Positions 5,377 through 11,026 of a stretch of DNA of 11,026 nucleotides are shown one piece after another. Where the stretch lies: NCBI GenBank assembly GCA_035695715.1, contig DASRRM010000070.1, positions 1 through 11,026 on the forward strand. The letters run 5' to 3'. The position numbers and the translations under genes were made by a program. How positions within the stretch are numbered: the stretch's first letter is position 1; each line of letters begins with the position of its first letter. The notes under the pieces were generated by a model. It ran no database searches. It was not told the origin of the DNA and saw only the letters and a program-made list of their open reading frames with translations. The stretch comes from RYN-428 sp035695715. GTDB lineage: Bacteria > Planctomycetota > Phycisphaerae > Tepidisphaerales > Tepidisphaeraceae.

Positions 5377-6444
5377 TTAAGCCGCCACGTTGGTTTCGCT
5401 CACATCCTTGAACCCCGCCCCGATCCTTGCCAGAAACCTCGTCGCATTGTCATGATACAACTTCTGCAACACCTCATCCGGCAGCGCCAATCCGCGTAGC
5501 GGCGGCTGCTGGTCGGCAGGGAGATCGGGGTCGAGAATCGGGTTGGGGCCGACGTAGGCGGTTTCCCATAATTTGCGATGAACCCAGAATCGGCTGGCGA
5601 GAAAATCGTAGCCTCTATCGTTGGTGCTCACCTGATCTGAGCCGAAGAGGATGCGATCCTGGTTGCGGATGAAGAATTCTCGGGCGGCGTCGCGCCGGGC
5701 GCTCACTTCGCGGGCCATCCAGCGCGTGGCGCTGCAATCGAGCGAAAGATTCGGGTAACGGTCGAGCAGGCTTTGCAAGCGGCCCAGGTCTTCGGGATTG
5801 CCGCCAAGGTGCGCGCCGATCCAGGGAATCTGCGGGTAGTCGGCCATCACCGATTCCCACATCTTGTAATGATCGTCGCGAATGCCGAATTTGGCAGTGT
5901 CGGCGGCGTATTTGCCGTTGTACCAGGTATCGGGGTCGCCGACGTGGGTCATGATCGCCATTTTGCGGGCGACGATGTCTTCGAAGACGGGCTTGTATTT
6001 TGGGGAGTCGAGGCGAAGGCCGCGCATCACCATGGTGCCGGGGGCGGCGTGGAATTTCACGATGCGGCTGCCGATGTTGTAGAACGATTCCACCCGCTGC
6101 AAATAGTCGCCAATAAAATCGGGCGGCGTGTCGGGCCAGCGCGGGGAAACGATGAACTGCACGCGATGTCCCCAATCGCGCATGATCGGCAGCGCCTCTT
6201 CCAGCGGCGACATCGTCATGAAGCAATCGATGCCGTAATGATCGGCTGCTTCAAACCACGCCTTGCCGTGATGAGCGGCCAGCAGATGGCAGTGGAAATC
6301 GATGACCTTGCCGCGCACTTTGGGGCGCGGCATCGGCCGGCGATAGTCCAGGCCGATGCGGTTGTAGTCCGACTCCTTGGCCGGGGCAAAAACCGAAGAT
6401 GAGGCGGGGCTTGGCGCTGATGCAGTTACGTCTTTTCCCATCAT
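5377..6444 (-). CDS. Amidohydrolase_2-type metal-dependent hydrolase (TIM barrel)
   Basis: A 355-residue member of the amidohydrolase-related superfamily (PF04909 type), which uses one or two divalent metals in a TIM barrel for hydrolysis or decarboxylation. Visible metal and catalytic landmarks are VIDFHCHL (H51, H53) at the end of strand 1, RIVKFH (K130), MTHVGDP (H167), IGAHLGG (H212) and ILFGSDQ (D270). The first ~45 residues are a Ser/Pro/Ala-rich leader without a convincing signal peptide. The substrate cannot be deduced. The ATG at 6444 overlaps the stop of the small membrane protein gene as ATGA; a second ATG at 6441 is equally well placed behind GAGG. The overlap argues for coupled translation and joint function. 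Two hairpins follow. Confidence 0.88.
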   Translation of the reverse strand: MMGKDVTASAPSPASSSVFAPAKESDYNRIGLDYRRPMPRPKVRGKVIDFHCHLLAAHHGKAWFEAADHYGIDCFMTMSPLEEALPIMRDWGHRVQFIVSPRWPDTPPDFIGDYLQRVESFYNIGSRIVKFHAAPGTMVMRGLRLDSPKYKPVFEDIVARKMAIMTHVGDPDTWYNGKYAADTAKFGIRDDHYKMWESVMADYPQIPWIGAHLGGNPEDLGRLQSLLDRYPNLSLDCSATRWMAREVSARRDAAREFFIRNQDRILFGSDQVSTNDRGYDFLASRFWVHRKLWETAYVGPNPILDPDLPADQQPPLRGLALPDEVLQKLYHDNATRFLARIGAGFKDVSETNVAA

Positions 6445-6605
6445 AAACCTCGCTTACTGAACACCAGCACATAAAAAATCAGCAGCACCACCGCGATGAT
6501 GATCGGGCTGAAGACAATCGCCGCGGCAACGATCGGCCGTGCTCCAGACTGAATCGGCTCTTCATTTTCTGACTTTATATCGAGTTGTTCATTCATCTTG
6601 TCCAT
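6441..6605 (-). CDS. Small single-span membrane protein coupled to the amidohydrolase
   Basis: A 54-residue product of no recognised family. Residues 1-23 are polar and acidic (EQLDIKSENEEPIQSG), residues about 24-48 form one strongly hydrophobic span (IVAAAIVFSPIIIAVVLLIF), and the tail is SKRGL. The positive-inside rule suggests the basic tail is cytoplasmic. The ATG at 6605 has GGAAAG nine bases upstream; an ATG at 6596 is an alternative. The stop TGA (6441-6443) shares bases with the hydrolase ATG at 6444, strong evidence that this short frame is translated. I infer it could tether or help the hydrolase at the membrane. The open frame extends further upstream, but without a comparable start. 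Confidence 0.75.
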   Translation of the reverse strand: MDKMNEQLDIKSENEEPIQSGARPIVAAAIVFSPIIIAVVLLIFYVLVFSKRGL

Positions 6606-6651
6606 TCTAGCAAACTTTCCAGGCACAAGCGCCGTATTAAAGAAATTCGAG

Positions 6652-6679
6652 TTGACATCTGACATACATCGCTTAACTT
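6652..6679 (+). promoter_or_regulatory. Possible promoter for the PEP-CTERM gene
   Basis: A consensus -35 TTGACA (6652-6657) is followed after 16 bases by a weak -10-like TAACTT (6674-6679). It lies in the divergent region between the minus-strand operon and the plus-strand gene. The -35 is convincing, the -10 is not. Confidence 0.3.
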
Positions 6680-6695
6680 CTATACGGTTCAATCG

Positions 6696-6717
6696 CCCGA
6701 TTGGCGATCGGGTTTTT
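6696..6717 (+). terminator. Intrinsic-terminator-like hairpin in the leader of the PEP-CTERM gene
   Basis: CCCGAT (6696-6701) and ATCGGG (6707-6712) pair perfectly around the loop TGGCG and are followed at once by five Ts (6713-6717). It is oriented for plus-strand transcription, yet no plus-strand gene ends upstream; all genes from 4619 to 6605 are on the minus strand. It therefore sits in the leader, 38 bases before the ATG at 6756, where it could act as an attenuator. Confidence 0.5.
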
Positions 6718-6755
6718 CGATTCTTAGCGAAGATTTCGTCCCCGGAGGGATTGAG

Positions 6756-7256
6756 ATGCGGCGTTATCGGCAGATTTTTGCGCTCTGCTCCGCGCTTTGG
6801 CTTACCGGCCAGGCATTGGCCACGCCCGTGCCCGAGTCGGCCGACGCCCCGCCTGCCTCGTATCCCACCGCGATCGATCTGACTACAAGCAATCCCAACC
6901 GTTCGTCGCTGGTTGTTTCGCCTCGAGATGCAAGTGGGGACCAAACGCTCCAGCCGCCGGTCGACTTGCCGATAATTGGCGCCGTGAAAGCGCCGGACGA
7001 TTCGATCGACAACCCGGCCCCTTCGCCGATTCCTTCAGAGCTACGCGGGCCCTCATCGGCAATTGATCCGTCTGCGATCACCCCCCACGAATCGCGCGAC
7101 ATGGTTTCCCCCGGCACGGATTCTCCGTCCAACTCGGCGCATGGCGTGACGCGCGAGTTTGAAATCGGCGCTCCGGCAGCGCCCGAGCCGGGTTCGCTCG
7201 GCTTGCTTGCCGGGTCGGCCTTGTTCCTCCTTTGGCGCCGGCGAAATTCCCGATAA
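6756..7256 (+). CDS. Small PEP-CTERM sorting-signal protein
   Basis: A 166-residue exported protein. It has an N-terminal signal peptide (MRRYR, hydrophobic core, cut near ALA-TP at residues 22-23). A Pro/Ser/Asp-rich, probably disordered middle (about 24-135) contains no recognisable domain. The C-terminus is a textbook PEP-CTERM: PEP at 143-145, a hydrophobic span GSLGLLAGSALFLLW, then RRRNSR. Such tails are recognised by an exosortase, which removes them and places the protein in the envelope or outside. No exosortase is in the window. The start is firm: GGAGG (6744-6748) lies seven bases upstream. Its role is unknown; with no folded domain it may be a surface or matrix polypeptide. The glycogen synthase gene follows in the same direction. 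Confidence 0.8.
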   Translation: MRRYRQIFALCSALWLTGQALATPVPESADAPPASYPTAIDLTTSNPNRSSLVVSPRDASGDQTLQPPVDLPIIGAVKAPDDSIDNPAPSPIPSELRGPSSAIDPSAITPHESRDMVSPGTDSPSNSAHGVTREFEIGAPAAPEPGSLGLLAGSALFLLWRRRNSR

Positions 7257-7409
7257 ATATTTGCCCCGGCGATGCCCGCCATTATTGGACGATATCGCGC
7301 AGAGATTCTTAATTGGCATGCGCGCCGGAAGCGCGGCATAATGCCGGCCATGCCCAGGCGCGGAAGGAACACCTCGACGATCAAAGACCATAACGGACAC
7401 ACGGCAACA

Positions 7410-9335
7410 ATGAGCGCCGCGCCTCCGCCGGATTTGATGGCGCGTGATGATCGGGCTCGCTCCCAGCCCGTTTCCGCCACGCCCGAACATCCGCCGGTTA
7501 TTCACGAGCCTCCGCCCGTCCCGCAGCCGCCGCTGCTGTTTGAAGTGGCGTGGGAAGTTTGCTGGCAGCTTGGCGGCATCTACACCGTCCTTCGCTCCAA
7601 AGCCGCCACCATGCTTGAGCGGTGGGGCGATCGTTACTGTCTGATCGGCCCCTACAACCCCGCCACCGCCGCCGTCGAATTCGAAGAGCAGCCCACGTAC
7701 GGCTCCATCCGCGAAACATTGCAGAAGCTCAAGGACGCCGGCATCAACTGCTATTTCGGGCGCTGGCTGATCGCCGGCCGGCCACGGGTGATTCTGATCG
7801 ATTATCGCGGCAGATATCAGCATCTGGACTTTGACAAATTCCTGCTCTGGCAGGACCATCGCATCGAAACCCAGGCCGGCGACGGGGAAGTGAATGAAGT
7901 CGTTGCCTTTGGATTTGCCGTCGCCGAATTCTTCCGCATCTTCACGTCGATCGTGAGGGATCGGCCGGTGCTGGCCCACTTTCACGAGTGGATGGCGGGG
8001 ATAGCCGTGCCCCGCATTGCGCATTTGCGACTGCCGGTGGGCACAATTTTCACCACCCATGCCACGCTTCTGGGTCGGTATATTGCGGGCGACAATCCTT
8101 ACTTTTACGAGCACCTGCCGTTTCTCGATCCGGACAAAGAGGCGCAGAAGTATCAGATTTATTCGCGCTTCGCGATCGAAAAAGCCGCCGCCCATGCGTC
8201 AACCGTGTTCACCACCGTCAGCGAGGTGACCAATTTCGAGGCGGCCAGGCTTTTGAGCCGGTCTCCCGACGCGATTTTGCCCAACGGGCTAAACATCCAG
8301 CGGTTTGCCGCCCCGCATGAATTTCAATATCTGCACCAGCGTTTCAAGGAGCGCATTCACGAGTTCGTGATGGGGCATTTTTTCCCCAGCTATACCTTCG
8401 ACCTGGACAACACGATCTATTTCGTCACCAGCGGCCGCTACGAATATCGCAATAAGGGCATGGACATGTTCATCGAGGCGCTGGCGCGCCTCAACCAGAA
8501 GCTTAAGGACGTGGTCAACGCCCCGACGGTCATCGCCTTCATCATCACCAAGGCGGCGGTGAAAAATGTCAACGTGCAGGTGTTGCAGAACCAGTCGATG
8601 TTCGAGGACATGCGGCATACCTGCAACGAAATCGCCCGGCAGATGGGCACGCGCCTGTTCCGCTCCGCGGCCGAGGGACGCATCCCCACCTTTGCCGAGC
8701 TTCTTTCCGAAGACGCCCAGGTTCGCCTCAAGCGCGGCACCCACGCCTGGCGAACCACCCGCCAGCCGCTCATTGTGACGCACGATTTAGTGGACGACGG
8801 CGGCGACCCGGTGCTGCGGCATCTGCGCCATCGCCATATGTTCAACGCCGCCGACGATCCGGTGAAAATCGTCTATCATCCGCAATTTGTGACGGCCACC
8901 AGCCCGGTGATCAACCTCGATTACGAGCAGTTCGTTCGCGGCTGCCACATGGGAATTTTCCCCAGCTACTACGAGCCGTGGGGCTATACGCCGATGGAAT
9001 GCGTGGCGCTGGGCGTGCCGGCAATCACCACCGACCTAAGCGGCTTTGGCGCCTATTGCCAGAGCCACGTGCCCAATCATGACGAGCGTGGCATCGTAGT
9101 CCTGGAACGCCGGCACAAGGGCTTCGATCACACCGTCGATGACATGGTGAACTACCTGATGTATTTTGTGCAGCTCAACCGCCGCCAGCGAATCGAGCTG
9201 CGCAACAATGTCGAGCAACTCGGTGAGCTTTTCGACTGGTCAAATTTAGCCAAGCATTACGACGAGGCGCATAAGCTGGCGCTGGATCGCATCGGCACGC
9301 CGAAGGCGGGATCGATCGACGTGCGGGTGGTGTAG
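7410..9335 (+). CDS. Glycogen synthase, eukaryotic-type (GT3 family)
   Basis: Transfers glucose from a nucleotide sugar, normally UDP-glucose in this family, to the non-reducing end of glycogen in the cytoplasm. From the ATG at 7410 it has 641 residues. Landmarks of the GT-B fold appear in order: FEVAWEV...GGIYTVLRSKA (44-65), HFHEW (190-194), LPNGLN (290-295), SGRYEYRNKGMD (341-352), GIFPSYYEPWGYTPMEC (515-531) and LSGFG. These match animal and fungal GYS rather than bacterial GlgA (GT5). RRQRIELR (591-598) matches the arginine-rich helix that binds glucose-6-phosphate in eukaryotic enzymes. The start is uncertain: in-frame ATGs also occur at 7272, 7341, 7350 and 7437, none with a strong ribosome binding site, and the N-terminal ~40 residues are Pro-rich linker. 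No branching enzyme or glucosyltransferase partner is nearby. Confidence 0.93.
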   Translation: MSAAPPPDLMARDDRARSQPVSATPEHPPVIHEPPPVPQPPLLFEVAWEVCWQLGGIYTVLRSKAATMLERWGDRYCLIGPYNPATAAVEFEEQPTYGSIRETLQKLKDAGINCYFGRWLIAGRPRVILIDYRGRYQHLDFDKFLLWQDHRIETQAGDGEVNEVVAFGFAVAEFFRIFTSIVRDRPVLAHFHEWMAGIAVPRIAHLRLPVGTIFTTHATLLGRYIAGDNPYFYEHLPFLDPDKEAQKYQIYSRFAIEKAAAHASTVFTTVSEVTNFEAARLLSRSPDAILPNGLNIQRFAAPHEFQYLHQRFKERIHEFVMGHFFPSYTFDLDNTIYFVTSGRYEYRNKGMDMFIEALARLNQKLKDVVNAPTVIAFIITKAAVKNVNVQVLQNQSMFEDMRHTCNEIARQMGTRLFRSAAEGRIPTFAELLSEDAQVRLKRGTHAWRTTRQPLIVTHDLVDDGGDPVLRHLRHRHMFNAADDPVKIVYHPQFVTATSPVINLDYEQFVRGCHMGIFPSYYEPWGYTPMECVALGVPAITTDLSGFGAYCQSHVPNHDERGIVVLERRHKGFDHTVDDMVNYLMYFVQLNRRQRIELRNNVEQLGELFDWSNLAKHYDEAHKLALDRIGTPKAGSIDVRVV

Positions 9336-9418
9336 AATGCTGCACTACTTCGGCCCCACGGCTGCCTTGCCATACTGAAGCTTCATCGCGGAAATGATAC
9401 GCCCGGGCCGGCGCTTAC

Positions 9419-10205
9419 TCATGCAGTCGGCGCTTCACCCGTCCATTCCAACAATTTGGCCTTGATCTCTTCTTTCGATGGCAAATAAAGTTGATACTCG
9501 CTCGCGTGAATGTTCGCGTCCTTCGGTAATGTCAGCTTCACCACGGCATCCCGTTTCTCCTTACACACCAGCAAGCCCACTGTCGGGTTTTCGTGCGGAA
9601 GTTTTACGTGCGCGTCGAACCAATTCACATACATCTGCATCTGCCCGAGATCCTGATGCGTGAGTCTGTCAAGCTTTAGGTCTATCACGACATAGCAGCG
9701 CAACAAGCGGTTGTAGAAGACCAGATCAAGAAAATAATGGTCGCCTTCAAAGGTGAAACGCAAGTTGCCGCCGCGACATCTGGTCGGACGGCTGCCGCAT
9801 CTGGGATTTTTCCGCGCCCTTACGAGGGTCAACGGGATGGTCCAATTTGCCAATAGGCTGTTGGCAAATCTTCGGAGCCCGGTTCTCGTATTGGATAAAG
9901 AAGGCGCGCATATTCTGAAGGTTGGATCGGGAGAATCCCCTTCCGAACTCCGAAGTCAATTCCGCAGAAAGATCATTCAGCAGTGTCGCCCCATACGCGG
10001 CCCGCTTTGTGCCTTTTTGTTCGTGTTCGACAATACGTCGGCCGATCTCGAAGTTCGTGAGCACCTGAAGTGTGTTGACCGTCAATGCGGCGGCGCGGCG
10101 CGCGGATTGAATGAGTCCGCGGACTTCAGCGATCAAGGGGCCGAGATCGTCGGGTTTCGATTTCATCAGGACGGTTCGTTTGGTCACATGAGTTTTCTTT
10201 TTCAT
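9419..10205 (-). pseudogene. DUF1016/YhcG-type nuclease gene, broken by internal loss and frameshift
   Basis: Two reading frames together resemble one DUF1016 (YhcG-like) protein, a family with an N-terminal DUF1016 domain and a C-terminal PD-(D/E)XK nuclease fold. The first part starts at the ATG at 10205 (GGAGG ten bases upstream). It holds the N-domain signature NFEIGRRIVEHEQKG...YGATLLNDLSAEL...GRGFSRSNLQNMRAFF, and terminates at 9747. The second part (from about 9770 to 9419) holds RFTFEGDHYFLDLVFYNRLL, then CYVVIDLKLDRLTHQDLGQM. Its D-L-V-F-Y and I-D-L-K are the nuclease acidic and lysine positions. RRQ in one frame followed by LRFTF in the other indicates one extra base near 9761-9768. 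About 100 residues normally between the domains, including the WSHY segment, are absent. It lies directly after an overlapping upstream frame. Confidence 0.8.
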
Positions 10206-10342
10206 CGCGCATGCGCCTCCATCAACCGCGACTTCGACTGCCCGCATATCTCGGCGATTTTTGCCAGCACCTTTTCATACCCTCGCAACAGTCGATCCTC
10301 GCATGTTGTGCAATCGCAGTCGAGGACGCGATCATTTGCCAC
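10202..10342 (-). CDS. Short reading frame with CxCxxC cluster, overlapping both neighbours
   Basis: A GTG at 10342 opens a 46-residue frame beginning MANDRVLDCDCTTCEDRLL and ending with a helical, basic tail (EKVLAKIAEICGQSKSRLME). Its stop TGA (10202-10204) overlaps the ATG of the nuclease remnant (10203-10205) as ATGA. Its GTG lies eleven bases inside the end of the 177-residue gene. Such nested overlaps on both sides are typical of a co-translated operon. The C-x-C-x-x-C motif could bind metal. Alternatively this is the true C-terminus of the upstream protein, displaced by a frameshift near 10340. No family is recognised. Confidence 0.45.
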   Translation of the reverse strand: MANDRVLDCDCTTCEDRLLRGYEKVLAKIAEICGQSKSRLMEAHAR

Positions 10343-10865
10343 GCGCCAAGAAGTTGTCGAAAACGTCCTTGCGAATCACCTCAAGCCACTTGGAGAACCA
10401 GTCCTGGCGACCGGAGCGCGCCAAAATATCCTCGACCGAATGCGTCTTGAGATGTGAGGCTTGATTAAAATGCTCGACGTACAACCCATATGGCCAAATG
10501 ACGAACGTCGACCTGATCTTAACCAAGGCTTCGAGTTCACAACTGAGTTCGACCCGGAGCCTTACCAATTTGCCCACCCCCGGAAAGTCGGGCGTCGAAA
10601 GAAGGGCTATCAACTGCTTTAGCGCAGAGACAAGACGCGCAACCTCTCCGGAGGCAAATGGAATCGATGGTGACAACCAACCGCACACCAGATTTCGCGC
10701 TGCCGCGCTGCGCCAAACCCGGCGCAAATACGCGTCAGTTAGACCTGGCATAACCCGCCGGACTGTTGGTTTGGCAGCGAGGGACGCCTCAAGGAAACCT
10801 ACAATCTCGCGAATGGACTCTAATCGTCGGCATTCATCAAAATATGCGGTCAACGGACGCCACAA
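10332..10865 (-). CDS. Uncharacterised protein upstream of the nuclease remnant
   Basis: A 177-residue product of no recognised family, with a soluble, largely helical composition and no signal peptide or membrane span. Notable stretches are a central Leu-rich segment (ALKQLIALLSTPDFPGVGKL, about 81-100) and a C-terminal FSKWLEVIRKDVFDNFLARGK. The only start codon near the beginning is a TTG at 10865, with no ribosome binding site. The same frame stays open and coding-like back to a TGA at 10941-10943, giving KAGLDRALSPQ just before the TTG. The real N-terminus may therefore lie further upstream in another frame, with a frameshift between. It heads an overlapping series leading into the broken nuclease gene, so a shared accessory role is plausible but unproven. 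Confidence 0.5.
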   Translation of the reverse strand: MWRPLTAYFDECRRLESIREIVGFLEASLAAKPTVRRVMPGLTDAYLRRVWRSAAARNLVCGWLSPSIPFASGEVARLVSALKQLIALLSTPDFPGVGKLVRLRVELSCELEALVKIRSTFVIWPYGLYVEHFNQASHLKTHSVEDILARSGRQDWFSKWLEVIRKDVFDNFLARGK

Positions 10866-11026
10866 TTGGGGAGACAGCGCGCGGTCTAACCCGGCTTTCG
10901 CACTTTGAACGATTTTCGCCGAATTTTTCGCCGCTTTTCCTCATTCTGGCGCGGCCAGCGCGGGTTTGCTCCGCCAAACGCGTGTAGTGCAGACCTACCA
11001 TCTTGATCCGTTGACGGGCGATTTGA

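Noticed and set aside
5773..6402. Plus-strand open frame of 209 codons
   Set aside because: It is antisense to the amidohydrolase, Ala/Val/His-rich shadow composition, no start signal.
6606..6944. N-terminal extension of the small membrane protein to 167 codons
   Set aside because: It would cross the divergent promoter region and the start of the PEP-CTERM gene, and the added residues show no coherent composition; the ATG at 6605 has a usable ribosome binding site.
7053..8195. Minus-strand open frame of 380 codons
   Set aside because: It is antisense to the glycogen synthase and PEP-CTERM genes, Gly/Arg-rich, with no recognisable motif.
9336..9418. Search for a bidirectional terminator between the glycogen synthase and nuclease remnant
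   Set aside because: Only short GC-rich pairings are visible and no T run follows, so no terminator is claimed.
9753..10457. Plus-strand open frame of 234 codons
   Set aside because: It is antisense to the DUF1016 remnant, whose domain signatures are clear on the minus strand.

Overview
The window is GC-rich accessory chromosomal DNA from a bacterium, most likely a planctomycete. That assignment is inference. It rests on a PEP-CTERM secreted protein, a eukaryotic-type (GT3) glycogen synthase, several genes without a clear ribosome binding site, and many small toxin-antitoxin and transposon remnants. No rRNA, tRNA or CRISPR array is visible.

Layout. Positions 88-1607 hold a degraded IS21-family element: a minus-strand IstA transposase with its DDE triad intact, a probably aberrant C-terminus, no istB, and differing repeat pairs at the two ends. 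A plus-strand gene (1740-2672) encodes a membrane-anchored protein built from two diverged copies of an unrecognised domain of about 92 residues. Positions 2673-3018 are gene-poor and carry a 9-bp microsatellite, a 19-bp tandem duplication and a hairpin. A minus-strand secreted S1/P1-type zinc nuclease follows (3019-4044). Positions 4120-5218 form a toxin-antitoxin patch: a truncated BrnT-like toxin fragment and a ribbon-helix-helix protein on the plus strand, facing a minus-strand hicA-hicB pair. The hicA-hicB pair has an apparently leaderless sigma70-type promoter overlapped by a palindrome.

Positions 5377-6605 (minus) hold a 54-residue single-span membrane protein whose stop codon overlaps the start of an amidohydrolase_2-type metal-dependent hydrolase (ATGA), so the two are probably translationally coupled. 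A divergent plus-strand leader containing an intrinsic-terminator-like hairpin precedes a small PEP-CTERM protein (6756-7256). The GT3 glycogen synthase (about 7410-9335) follows and keeps the arginine-rich helix that binds glucose-6-phosphate in eukaryotic enzymes.

The right end (minus) carries an overlapping chain: an unrecognised 177-residue protein, a 46-codon reading frame with a CxCxxC cluster, and a broken DUF1016/YhcG-type PD-(D/E)XK nuclease gene. The nuclease gene has lost its middle and carries a frameshift. No single complete new system is proven. The best leads are the duplicated-domain protein, the coupled membrane peptide plus hydrolase, the leader hairpin, and the overlapping genes upstream of the nuclease remnant.
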